Program-made: the position numbers and the translations under genes | Notes under the pieces: model-generated | What the model saw: only the letters and a program-made list of their open reading frames with translations | The model's database searches: none | What the model was told of the DNA's origin: nothing | Assembly (NCBI GenBank): GCA_937880705.1 | Contig: CALGRZ010000113.1 | Coordinates: forward strand, 1 to 41,963 | Length of the DNA: 41,963 bases | Source of the DNA: an uncultured Alistipes sp. | GTDB lineage: Bacteria; Bacteroidota; Bacteroidia; Bacteroidales; Rikenellaceae | Reading direction: 5' to 3' | Shown: piece by piece, positions 7,408-16,383 of the stretch | Numbering within the stretch: the stretch's first letter is position 1 | How the letters are laid out: each line of letters starts with the position of its first letter

Positions 7408-7433
7408 AAGATTAACGAACCAAACTTAAGGCA

Positions 7434-8093
7434 ATGATTATGCGAAGGTTGAAAATATTGGCGATACTGCTCGCCGTCATAACGTCACTGGGCGAGCTCT
7501 CTGCGCAGGACAACGCGACCAGCACCGTTCAAATAGACGATGGGCAGCAGATCTCCTATGAGGTGGTCACCACATCCAAATACAGACCGAGAGTACCTGT
7601 GGCCTACCCTAACGAGATATCGTTCTCGGTGGGTGTCCTCTCGGCACCGCTGATGGTCAACACCTTCATTACGTTGCTCTCCTTGGGGCAGGCCATGCCT
7701 ATGTACTACGCGCCTATATGCCTTAACCTCGGCTACTCGCACCGTCTGTCGCATATCGTGGATGTAGGAGCCATATTCAGCTACGAATACGCCATGCGCG
7801 AGAGCTTGGATGCTGTCTTGGCCAAGGAGGGCATGAACCACATATCGCTCATACCCGCCGTCAAGCTCTACTGGTTCAACTACGAGAAGGTGGCCATGTA
7901 CTCGCACCTCGGCCTGGGTGTCACCCTCCGCCACGGCATCACCGACGGCACCCGAGTGAGTGGGCTGTGGCCCGCCTATCAGCTCTCGGCCGTATGTGTC
8001 GAGGCGGGTGGCGAGAAGCTTCGCTTCTTCCTCGAGACAGGCGTCGGAAGCACCACGGGACTACTCTCCGTAGGCCTCAAGGCTCGCTTCTAA
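7434..8093 (+). CDS. outer-membrane beta-barrel-like protein of the rSAM locus
   Basis: 219 residues with a signal peptide (hydrophobic segment ILAILLAVITSLGEL ending at SAQ). The body alternates strand-like segments (ISFSVGVLSAPLMV, ICLNLGYSHRLSH, VDVGAIFSYEYAM, KVAMYSHLGLGVTLRHG, LRFFLETGVGSTTG) and ends in LSVGLKARF, a C-terminal strand with terminal Phe as in BAM substrates. No family recognised. Its position inside the operon, between the two radical SAM genes, suggests that the system's product works at the outer membrane; that is inference. ATGs at 7434 and 7440 are both possible starts. Confidence 0.7.
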   Translation: MIMRRLKILAILLAVITSLGELSAQDNATSTVQIDDGQQISYEVVTTSKYRPRVPVAYPNEISFSVGVLSAPLMVNTFITLLSLGQAMPMYYAPICLNLGYSHRLSHIVDVGAIFSYEYAMRESLDAVLAKEGMNHISLIPAVKLYWFNYEKVAMYSHLGLGVTLRHGITDGTRVSGLWPAYQLSAVCVEAGGEKLRFFLETGVGSTTGLLSVGLKARF

Positions 8094-8134
8094 TGGCATA
8101 ATATATATAAAGTAACCGCATAACAGATACCGCA

Positions 8135-8341
8135 ATGAAAAGACGCATTTTACAACTTTGCCTCGCCGCGCTCGGCATCACCCTATCGAGCTGCGAGCCC
8201 GACACACCCGAACCCATGCCCGAATATGGACCGCCCATGACGATGTTCCGCCCCTCGGAGCGTGTAGTTGACCCCCTCGAGGAGGAGACGACGACAGAGG
8301 ATGAACAAGCAGAACCAACCACAGATAATACCTCGCTGTAA
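8135..8341 (+). CDS. very short YGPP-containing lipoprotein, coupled to the second radical SAM gene
   Basis: Only 68 residues. The lipoprotein signal is MKRRILQLCLAALGITLSSC (Cys20, LSSC lipobox). The mature 48 residues are EPDTPEPMPEYGPPMTMFRP followed by an acidic Thr/Glu-rich tail (EEETTTEDEQAEPTTD). EYGPP corresponds to EYGTP of the lipoprotein at 4516, but no Ig-like domain follows. Its TAA stop overlaps the ATG of the next gene as TAATG (8339-8343), so translation is coupled to that radical SAM enzyme. Of all the genes in the locus this looks most like a ribosomally made precursor peptide; the idea is inference. ATG chosen because the lipoprotein signal begins there. Confidence 0.75.
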   Translation: MKRRILQLCLAALGITLSSCEPDTPEPMPEYGPPMTMFRPSERVVDPLEEETTTEDEQAEPTTDNTSL

Positions 8342-9417
8342 TGGGAAAGAGACTCGGAGTGCGCCAATGGCTGGCACTCAAACTATTCAAAAAGCTGCAC
8401 AAGATACATCAGAAGGAGCACACGCTGAACACCCTCTTCTGGGAGTGTACGCTGCGTTGCAACCTCCAGTGCCGCCACTGTGGCAGCGACTGCCGTGTAG
8501 ACACCACCCTGACGGATATGCCCTCGGAGGAGTTCTTCCGCGTGCTGGACAACGAGATAACGCCCAACGTCAACCCCAACAAGGTGCTCGTCATACTCTC
8601 GGGTGGCGAGGTGCTGGTGCGCAAAGATCTCGAGGAGATAGGCCTCAAGCTATACCGCCGAGGCTACCCCTGGGGCATGGTGACCAACGGCATGGCCCTG
8701 ACACGCCAGAGGCTCGACTCGCTGATACGCTCGGGGCTGCACTCCATCACCGTCTCGCTCGACGGCTTCGAGGAGCACCACTACCACATACGCCAAAACA
8801 AGGAGTCGTTCAAGCGCGCTGTGGAGGCCGTGAAGATGATCTCGGCAGATAGGGAGCTCGCCTCGGATGTGGTGACATGCATGACCCCTGCCCTGCTGCA
8901 ACAGATAGACCGCTTCAAGGAGTTTCTCATCTCGCTCGGCGTGCGCAACTGGCGTATCTTCACCATCTTCCCCGTGGGTCGCGCAGCACAAGACCCCTCG
9001 CTGCAGCTCAACGACGAGGAGTTCACCTACCTGATGCAGTGGATGGCCAAGACCCGCAAGGAGGGCGACATTATGGTGTCGTATGGCTGCGAGGGCTTCC
9101 TCGGCGGCTACGAGTTCAAGGTTAGGGAGAACCCCTTTGAGTGCTATGCCGGCATCGCCGTGGCCTCGATCCGTGTCAATGGCGACATCTCGGGCTGCAC
9201 CAGCGTGAGGGGTAACTTCACGCAGGGCAACATCTACCACGACAACTTCTGGGATGTGTGGCAGAACCGCTTCGAGAAGTTCCGCAACCGCGACTGGGCC
9301 AAGAAGGGAAGGTGTGCCGACTGCAAGATGTGGCAGTACTGCGAGGGCAACGGCATGCACCTCTACGACGACGATGGCAACCTGCTTGTATGCCACTACC
9401 AACGTCTGGTCAGATAG
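8341..9417 (+). CDS. radical SAM/SPASM enzyme of the rSAM/lipoprotein type (R2)
   Basis: 358 residues. After a basic N-terminus (LALKLFKKLHKIHQKEHTLN) the radical SAM motif is CNLQCRHC at Cys40/44/47, followed by CxxDC-like residues, VILSGGEVLVR, GMVTNGMALTRQR and ITVSLDGFEEHHYHIR. The C-terminal SPASM part shows FECYAGIAVASIRVNGDISGC and GRCADCKMWQYCEGNGMH. From memory it fits the family named for Bacteroidetes rSAM/lipoprotein pairs (the TIGR04133/TIGR04134 pairing); this should be confirmed by an HMM search. It reductively cleaves SAM to modify a partner, probably a lipoprotein. Overlaps the stop of the 68-residue lipoprotein gene (TAATG) and ends the operon. Confidence 0.9.
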   Translation: MGKRLGVRQWLALKLFKKLHKIHQKEHTLNTLFWECTLRCNLQCRHCGSDCRVDTTLTDMPSEEFFRVLDNEITPNVNPNKVLVILSGGEVLVRKDLEEIGLKLYRRGYPWGMVTNGMALTRQRLDSLIRSGLHSITVSLDGFEEHHYHIRQNKESFKRAVEAVKMISADRELASDVVTCMTPALLQQIDRFKEFLISLGVRNWRIFTIFPVGRAAQDPSLQLNDEEFTYLMQWMAKTRKEGDIMVSYGCEGFLGGYEFKVRENPFECYAGIAVASIRVNGDISGCTSVRGNFTQGNIYHDNFWDVWQNRFEKFRNRDWAKKGRCADCKMWQYCEGNGMHLYDDDGNLLVCHYQRLVR

Positions 9418-9512
9418 ACCATACTATCTTGTATATAGGGTTGCCCTTATGGGCAGAGTGGGATGGCCGCTTCAAAGCAACCATCCCTCTCTTACGTTCA
9501 CTCGCAGGCCCT

Positions 9513-10079
9513 CTATCGGGTGAGGTCGTTTATCTGGTTGATAATCTCGCGCGTGGTACGCAGCATGGTCATAAAGTGATGTACGCCAATGGCTCCACCC
9601 ACCACAAGACCTATGCCGACGCCCAGAAGCATCGCCTCGTTGTCGATAAACGAGTAGGCTATAGCTCCCACCCAGATGATGAGGAATGGTATCGAGAAGA
9701 ATAGCCAGTTGATGTTGCGTCGCCGGTAGCGCACCGTGGCCTCGGCAATCTGCAGCAGCGTGCCATAGGTGTAGATGTCGCCACGCATCTGACTCAAGGT
9801 TATAGTATCGTAGAGTGCCGCAATGGCCAGAAAGGCGGCTCCGACATATCCGATGATGGGGTGCAGACCCAACATGGGCACCACAAATATCATATAGGGT
9901 ATGAAGAGCACGGCGACCACTATAAAGGCTATGTTGCGCCTATTCAGGCTATCCATCTTGTTGCTCATCGCACGGCGCATCATACGCTCATTTACCAAGT
10001 TCTCCTTCGAGAGCATTTCGCGCAACTTGGCCATCTGCTCGCGCATCTGCTCAAGCTCTATTGTGTCGTTGTTGTTCAT
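9513..10079 (-). CDS. four-span membrane protein paired with an ECF sigma factor
   Basis: 188 residues. A polar N-terminal coiled-coil-like stretch (ELEQMREQMAKLREMLSKEN, residues 9-28) precedes two hydrophobic hairpins: IAFIVVAVLFIPYMIFVV with IIGYVGAAFLAIAALYD, and WLFFSIPFLIIWVGAIAYSF with AMLLGVGIGLVVGGAIGVHH. It starts 20 bases after the sigma factor gene and is almost certainly co-transcribed. No ZAS-like HxxxCxxC anti-sigma motif is present, so it is not a classical zinc anti-sigma factor, but a regulatory or membrane-sensor role is plausible from the pairing. Specific family not recognised. Confidence 0.8.
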   Translation of the reverse strand: MNNNDTIELEQMREQMAKLREMLSKENLVNERMMRRAMSNKMDSLNRRNIAFIVVAVLFIPYMIFVVPMLGLHPIIGYVGAAFLAIAALYDTITLSQMRGDIYTYGTLLQIAEATVRYRRRNINWLFFSIPFLIIWVGAIAYSFIDNEAMLLGVGIGLVVGGAIGVHHFMTMLRTTREIINQINDLTR

Positions 10080-10099
10080 AGCTTTGGGGTTTACGGTTA

Positions 10100-10573
10100 T
10101 TACATCTTTTTAAGCTGCTCCTTGATACGATAGAGACGTACCGACACGCTCTTCACCGATATGCCGACTATGGCAGCTATCTCGTCGTAGCTCATATTCT
10201 CCAGCCACAGCAACACTATGGCACGGTCGAAGGGTTGCAGGGCCTGGATACGCTCGCGCAGCATGCGCATCTGACGGCTGTCGGCATCGGGGGCGGTGTA
10301 GAGGTCACGACTGATATCCACGCGGATGTCGCTGTGCTTGCGACGTTTGCGATCCTGTGTTATGCAGGTGTTGAGGCTGACACTCCATACCCACGAAGAG
10401 AGCTTGCTGCGCCCCTCGAAGCTGTCGAAGCCCTGCCATAGGCGTATGAGCACCTCCTGGAAGAGGTCGTCGGCCTCCTCGGCACTCTTGGCGAACATAA
10501 AGCATACGGAGTATATCTCCGAGCGGTGTTCATGGACGATGTTTGTAAATCGTTGCTCCTTGTCACTCATCAT
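10100..10573 (-). CDS. ECF RNA polymerase sigma factor
   Basis: 157 residues with both sigma domains. Sigma-2: FTNIVHEHRSEIYSVCFMFA, the polymerase-binding acidic EEADDLFQEVLIRLWQG, and the -10-recognising segment SKLSSWVWSVSLNTCI. Sigma-4: LQPFDRAIVLLWLENMSYDE, IAAIVGISVKSVSVRLYRIK, a helix-turn-helix for -35 recognition. ECF sigmas redirect RNA polymerase to a stress or envelope regulon. Start is one of two adjacent ATGs (10573, 10570). The following gene encodes a four-span membrane protein, likely its regulator. The upstream 150-base gap holds only a partial -7 match on the minus strand (CATCTTTG, 10646-10653). Confidence 0.93.
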   Translation of the reverse strand: MMSDKEQRFTNIVHEHRSEIYSVCFMFAKSAEEADDLFQEVLIRLWQGFDSFEGRSKLSSWVWSVSLNTCITQDRKRRKHSDIRVDISRDLYTAPDADSRQMRMLRERIQALQPFDRAIVLLWLENMSYDEIAAIVGISVKSVSVRLYRIKEQLKKM

Positions 10574-10725
10574 ACATAGGGTTGTTATGGGGGGGTCATC
10601 TGCGACCTCCTACTATATTAGACACACATTGTGGCCGATTTACTACAAAGATGTGAGATTTTTTTTGCGACGGAAGATCTAAAACGAGCGCAGCGCATAC
10701 GAAATTGCATGGCCCCATAGCCACA

Positions 10726-11199
10726 TTACTCGTGGTGGTAGGGCTCGTTACGCAGAATGGTAAACGCGCGGTAGAGCTGCTCGGTGAACAGGGCTCTGAC
10801 GATCTGGTGCGAGAAGGTCATCTTCGATAGCGAGAGCTTGCTGTTGGCTCGCTGATATACCGCCTCGGAGAAGCCATAGGGGCCACCAATGACGAATACG
10901 AGTCGTTTGACACCCGACGACATTCGCCTCTGCATCAGGTCGGCAAACTCTATGGAGCGCAGCTCCGCGCCATGCTCGTCGAGCAGAGCAACATGGTCCG
11001 ACTCGGTAATCTGGCGCAGGATGGCCTCACCCTCCAAACGCTTCTGCTCCGCGGCCGACAGCTTGCGCGTGTTACGCACATCGGCGATGGTGGTGATGGC
11101 AAAACGTATATAGTGGTTTATACGCTTGGTGTACATATCCACCAGCGACTCCACCTCCCTCATATCGGTCTTGCCCACGACGATAAGTTCACAGTTCAT
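10726..11199 (-). CDS. rlmH: 23S rRNA pseudouridine-1915 N3-methyltransferase RlmH
   Basis: RlmH methylates pseudouridine 1915 in helix 69 of 23S rRNA on the assembled ribosome, using SAM. At 157 residues it has the family length. The SPOUT trefoil-knot motifs are visible: VALLDEHGAELRSIEFADLM, LVFVIGGPYGFSEAVYQRA, and the C-terminal KMTFSHQIVRALFTEQLYRA ending in the conserved NEPYHHE. Starts 12 bases after the truncated GH2-like gene on the same strand, so it probably depends on that gene's promoter. ATG start is unambiguous. Confidence 0.96.
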   Translation of the reverse strand: MNCELIVVGKTDMREVESLVDMYTKRINHYIRFAITTIADVRNTRKLSAAEQKRLEGEAILRQITESDHVALLDEHGAELRSIEFADLMQRRMSSGVKRLVFVIGGPYGFSEAVYQRANSKLSLSKMTFSHQIVRALFTEQLYRAFTILRNEPYHHE

Positions 11200-11211
11200 G
11201 GCTCTACGTCT

Positions 11212-12540
11212 TTACAGGTCGCTATTCCACTCGCCCTCGGCACCCTCGTATATTATGGGTCGGCTATCGCCCATGGACTTCAACAGCTCGTAGGCCTTGT
11301 ACATGTTGTAGCCGTTGCCGGCCGTGTCGCCACCCAGCGAGAAGCCGATGATCGAGACGTGGTTCTGGGCTCTGCGGTACATCGTCTCCACACGGTCGAG
11401 GTACTCATCGAGCAGATAGGGGCGGTTGGCGGGGGTGCCCTCCACCGAGCGATCCTCGTGGTTCTCCACCGAGGCGATAGCCGCACGATCTATGATGTAG
11501 AGGCCCAGCTTATCGGCCAACGAGTAGTACCAGCGAGGCTGCGGATAGTCGGGCAGAAGGCAGTTTATGCCCTGCGCCTTGAGAGTGCGCATCTGCTTCT
11601 CGGTCGTGGCACGATCTGCCGCAGCGTTGTAGCGCGATTTGCGGAGTTTCAACGGCTTATCAAAGAGCAGTATCTCACCATTGTCGTTAAAGGAGTACTC
11701 GGCAAAGCCGACCTTGAGGGGTATATACTCCCAGAGGATGCCACTGCGCTTGACATATAGCGTGAGGTCGTACAGCTTGGGGTTTGTCTCCGACCAGCGG
11801 TTGGGGTTCGAGTGGTATATCCAGGGGGTGAAGCTCAACGTGTCGCGCGAATGGCCCGGCAGGGTGATGTCGTTGACGCTATACTCCATCAACTTGCCAT
11901 CGGGAGCGTAGATGTCGTAGCCTATCTCGATGGTCTCGTCGGTTGAGAACGAGTTGTCGACAAGCACATCGAGGCGCAGCTGTGCAAAGCGGTCGAGCGA
12001 GTCGGGCACGAGGCGCACGTTGAAGTCGTAGATGCCGAGGCGACGTTGTGCAAAGATGTAGCAGTTCTCGAACTGCGGGCGCGAGCTCTGCTCCATGTCA
12101 CCATTTATGAGAGCCATGTACCCCTCCTCGACAACCACTATGGCCACCACATTCTCGCCCTGCTCGAGGTATGGCGATATGAAGTGGTCGGTGGGCGTGA
12201 AGCGATCCACCGGCTCACATATCTGCTTGCCGTTGATAAAGATGGTGTAGTCGCCACCCACATTCTCGGCGTGGAGGTAGGCGTTGTAGTCGTTCCACGA
12301 GGCGGGCACCTCGATGCGCTGCTCATAGGCGGCACGCACCACACCCTCCGTTGTGGAGAACTGCAACGTAGGCTTCAGGTCGATATATTTGTCGATGTTG
12401 GCGCGCACATCGCGCTTGGCATCCTCTCTCTTGTCATAGCATAGGAACTCGGTGCGGGCGATGCGCGACTGCGCCACAAGCTCGGTCGACATTGCCAGCA
12501 ATGCAACCACAAAAAGTGCTATATGTTTGACTCTATTCAT
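11212..12540 (-). CDS. secreted GH2-like protein, truncated and probably catalytically dead
   Basis: 442 residues with a signal peptide (LFVVALLAMSTELVAQ). Domain order resembles glycoside hydrolase family 2: a jelly-roll sugar-binding domain (about 60-180, YEQRIEVPASWNDYNAYLHA, YTIFINGKQI), an Ig-like domain (about 185-300, LRLDVLVDNSFSTDETIEIG) and the start of a TIM barrel (KLRKSRYNAAADRATTEKQM, LKAQGINCLLPDYPQPRWYY). The acid/base motif that reads NHPSV..WSLGNE in LacZ is here NHVSIIGFSLGGD (393-405), so the NE pair is replaced by GD. The protein ends at RPIIYEGAEGEWNSDL, where LacZ has RPVQYEGGG, before the nucleophile Glu. It may bind glycans rather than hydrolyse them. Upstream of, and probably co-transcribed with, rlmH. 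Confidence 0.75.
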   Translation of the reverse strand: MNRVKHIALFVVALLAMSTELVAQSRIARTEFLCYDKREDAKRDVRANIDKYIDLKPTLQFSTTEGVVRAAYEQRIEVPASWNDYNAYLHAENVGGDYTIFINGKQICEPVDRFTPTDHFISPYLEQGENVVAIVVVEEGYMALINGDMEQSSRPQFENCYIFAQRRLGIYDFNVRLVPDSLDRFAQLRLDVLVDNSFSTDETIEIGYDIYAPDGKLMEYSVNDITLPGHSRDTLSFTPWIYHSNPNRWSETNPKLYDLTLYVKRSGILWEYIPLKVGFAEYSFNDNGEILLFDKPLKLRKSRYNAAADRATTEKQMRTLKAQGINCLLPDYPQPRWYYSLADKLGLYIIDRAAIASVENHEDRSVEGTPANRPYLLDEYLDRVETMYRRAQNHVSIIGFSLGGDTAGNGYNMYKAYELLKSMGDSRPIIYEGAEGEWNSDL

Positions 12541-12566
12541 ACTCTTTAACGACGATTAACTACTCA

Positions 12567-12596
12567 CAAAGGTACAAAAAAGTGATAAGTGTGCAA
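12567..12596 (-). promoter_or_regulatory. promoter of the GH2-like/rlmH operon
   Basis: On the minus strand TACCTTTG (12567-12574) is a perfect TAnnTTTG -7 box, and TTG (12594-12596) is a -33 box with a 19-base spacer. The start codon lies about 27 bases downstream. Confidence 0.7.
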
Positions 12597-12615
12597 CCGT
12601 TTACAAAAAATTTAG

Positions 12616-12623
12616 TAATTTTG
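12616..12623 (+). promoter_or_regulatory. -7 element of the asnS promoter
   Basis: TAATTTTG matches TAnnTTTG, divergent from the GH2-like promoter and 69 bases upstream of the asnS ATG at 12692. No strong -33 TTG is seen at the expected spacing. Confidence 0.55.
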
Positions 12624-12691
12624 CACGATTATATGCGCAAATGGCGCGACACTATAACAAACGCACAAAACGAAATAAAATATATAGGACT

Positions 12692-14080
<1,389 letters not shown>

Positions 14081-14094
14081 ACCCACGATTGCCT

Positions 14095-14134
14095 AATAAA
14101 CGGCCGGCCACGGGCCGACCGTTTATTTGTTTTA
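14095..14134 (+). terminator. terminator after asnS
   Basis: AATAAACGG (14095-14103) pairs with CCGTTTATT (14119-14127), and an inner CGGCC/GGCCG continues the stem around a 3-base loop with one mismatch; TGTTTT follows. rpoN starts about 20 bases further on, so some readthrough may feed it. Confidence 0.75.
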
Positions 14135-14153
14135 GCAAGTTATAAGTGTAGAG

Positions 14154-15581
14154 ATGGCAAACAGACTCCAACAGACCATTGCGTTGCAGACCAAGATCTC
14201 GCCGCAACAGATACAGATGATCAAGCTCCTGGAACTGCCCACGATGCAGCTCGAGGAGCGCATCAAGCGTGAGATCGAGGAGAATATCGTGTTGGAGGAG
14301 GACAACGACACGCCCAAGGAGGAGGATGCACTGCCCGAGAAGATCTCTGTCGAGGAGTACCTCGGCAAGGAGGATGACACACCCTCGTACAAGGCGCGTG
14401 TGAACAACTTCTCGAAGGACGACAAGCAGCGACCCGTCTACATCTCGGATGGCAGCTCGCTCGGCGAGTCGCTCATCGAGCAGTTGCGCTTCCGCTCGCT
14501 CACCGAGAGCGAGATGGTCATCGCCGCATATATCGTCGGCAGCATCGACGACGACGGCTACCTGCGCCGCGACCTGCAGTCGCTCTCCGACGACCTTGCC
14601 TTCACCCGCGGCATGGATGTCGATGAAGAGGAGGTGGAGCGCATATTGCACATCGTTCAGGAGCTGGAGCCCGCCGGCATCGGTGCCCGCTCTCTGCAGG
14701 AGTGTCTGCAGCTGCAGCTGCGCCGACAGAGCCTCGACAGCCCCGCCAAGAGGCTCGCCTCAAAGATCATCAACACACAGTTCGAGGCCTTTGCCAAGAA
14801 GCACTACGAGAAGCTCATTCAGCGTCTGGGCATCAGCGAGGAGGAGTTCCGCGACGCTATCGACCATATTCGCAGCCTCTCGCCCAAGCCCGGCAACCTC
14901 TACACCGAGGGCGGCATAGACACCACGCCCTACATCGTTCCCGACTTTGTGCTTGACAACACCGACGGCCGCATGCGCCTCACGCTCAACTCGTCGGGCA
15001 TCCCCGAGGTGCGTATCTCGCGCCGCTACCGCGACATGATGCGCGACATGGTGGCACCCGACGGCACCGTCAAGGAGCAGGACCGCGAGACGGTGCAGTT
15101 CGTGAAGAGCAAGATAGACTCGGCCAAGTGGTTTATCTCGGCCATCAAGCAGCGTCACGACACCCTTATGCGCACCATGCAGACCATCCTCGACTTCCAG
15201 CGCGACTACTTCCAGGATGGCGACAAGAGCAAGCTGCGCCCCATGATCCTCAAGGATATAGCCGACCGCACGGGCCTCGACGTCTCGACCATCTCGCGCG
15301 TGGTCAACAGCAAGTATATACAGACCTCGTTTGGCATCATCCTGCTCAAGTCACTCTTCTCGGAGGGCATGCAGACATCCTCGGGCGAGGAGGTGTCGTC
15401 GCACGAGATTAAGAAGATACTGCAAGACTGTATCGACAGCGAGGATAAACGCCATCCGCTCACCGACGAGAACCTGATGGATATCCTCAACGACAAGGGT
15501 TACCGCATCGCGCGACGCACGGTGGCCAAGTATCGCGAGATGCTCGACATCCCCGTGGCAAGGATGCGCAAACAGATATAG
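14154..15581 (+). CDS. rpoN: RNA polymerase sigma-54 factor
   Basis: Sigma-54 directs polymerase to -24/-12 promoters and requires an AAA+ enhancer-binding activator. Region I, Gln/Leu-rich, is clear at the N-terminus (QQTIALQTKISPQQIQMIKL), followed by an acidic region II (NDTPKEEDALPEK). The core-binding domain includes LIEQLRFRSLTESE and LEPAGIGARSLQECL. The C-terminus holds the helix-turn-helix ADRTGLDVSTISRVVNSKYI and the RpoN box, here ARRTVAKYREML, which reads the -24 element. The 475-residue length is normal. It is preceded by the asnS terminator and followed by its own. No activator gene is visible in the window. Confidence 0.96.
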   Translation: MANRLQQTIALQTKISPQQIQMIKLLELPTMQLEERIKREIEENIVLEEDNDTPKEEDALPEKISVEEYLGKEDDTPSYKARVNNFSKDDKQRPVYISDGSSLGESLIEQLRFRSLTESEMVIAAYIVGSIDDDGYLRRDLQSLSDDLAFTRGMDVDEEEVERILHIVQELEPAGIGARSLQECLQLQLRRQSLDSPAKRLASKIINTQFEAFAKKHYEKLIQRLGISEEEFRDAIDHIRSLSPKPGNLYTEGGIDTTPYIVPDFVLDNTDGRMRLTLNSSGIPEVRISRRYRDMMRDMVAPDGTVKEQDRETVQFVKSKIDSAKWFISAIKQRHDTLMRTMQTILDFQRDYFQDGDKSKLRPMILKDIADRTGLDVSTISRVVNSKYIQTSFGIILLKSLFSEGMQTSSGEEVSSHEIKKILQDCIDSEDKRHPLTDENLMDILNDKGYRIARRTVAKYREMLDIPVARMRKQI

Positions 15582-15586
15582 TGCGA

Positions 15587-15617
15587 GGGTGAGGCTGTTG
15601 CTTCACCCCGTTTTTTT
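15587..15617 (+). terminator. intrinsic terminator after rpoN
   Basis: GGGTGAGGC (15587-15595) pairs with GCTTCACCC (15600-15608) with one G-T pair and a TGTT loop, followed by CGTTTTTTT. A textbook rho-independent terminator 5 bases after the rpoN stop. Confidence 0.88.
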
Positions 15618-15855
15618 GTCGTTTCACACATTTTCCGTATCTTTTTTGCAAAAAATTGCGATTTTATCACTATCTTGCGCAAGAATATTATAAATAAGGT
15701 CGTTGAAGGATAGCCGCACAAGCCACACCTATCTTCGACAAAAGGTTGGCATAGGCGAAATAATTGGGTGTTTAGTTGCGTTATATATCATACAACGAGC
15801 ATATTAAAAAAGAGTTAGAAACGATAAACATTAACTTAAAACTTCTTATTGAACT

Positions 15856-16338
15856 ATGAAAAAGATGTTGTTTACTCTGCTTGCACTCTTCGCAGTAGCA
15901 GGCGCATCGGCCCAGAGCATGCCCGATGTTAAGATCGAGAACCAGGCCGGCAAGGTGATCTCTACCAATGACTTGGTGGATGGCACCCCTATGATCATCT
16001 CATTCTGGTCTACCACCTGCAAGCCCTGCATCATGGAGCTCAACGCCATCAACGACTCACTCTACGAGTGGTTGGAGGAGGTTGACATGAAGGTTGTTGC
16101 CGTTTCGGTTGACGACGCTCGTACCGTAAGCCGCGCCCGCGCCATGGCCAAGGGTCAGGGTTGGGATGACTTCACCTGCATCTACGACAAGAACCAGGAG
16201 TTCAAGCGTGCCATGAATGTGAGCCTCACACCCCACACCTTCATCGTTGACGGCAAGGGTAACATTGTCTACTCGCACTCGGGCTACACCCCCGGTAGCG
16301 AGCAGGAGCTCTTCGAGAAGATCTCAAAGCTCAAGTAA
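15856..16338 (+). CDS. TlpA-like periplasmic thiol-disulfide oxidoreductase
   Basis: 160 residues with a signal peptide (MKKMLFTLLALFAVAGASAQ). The thioredoxin fold has the redox motif WSTTCKPC (about residues 51-58, CKPC), preceded by GTPMIISF and followed by VVAVSVDDARTV and the cis-proline strand SLTPHTFIVDGKGNIVYSHSG. TlpA/ResA-type proteins exchange disulfides in the periplasm. It precedes a DUF6029-like barrel and two Omp28 proteins that themselves contain CxxC, so a shared redox or envelope-maturation role is plausible. The 5' leader (15618-15855) is AT-rich with no gene; AAACGATAAAC at 15819-15829 recurs before the Omp28 gene. Confidence 0.88.
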   Translation: MKKMLFTLLALFAVAGASAQSMPDVKIENQAGKVISTNDLVDGTPMIISFWSTTCKPCIMELNAINDSLYEWLEEVDMKVVAVSVDDARTVSRARAMAKGQGWDDFTCIYDKNQEFKRAMNVSLTPHTFIVDGKGNIVYSHSGYTPGSEQELFEKISKLK

Positions 16339-16383
16339 GAGCCGCCACATCCGAAAAGATAATTGGTAAATAGTTAATTATAG

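Noticed and set aside
4002..9417. Classic RiPP gene cluster (lanthipeptide, sactipeptide)
   Set aside because: No leader protease, ABC exporter or LanC/LanM-like gene; substrates look like lipoproteins with folded domains instead.
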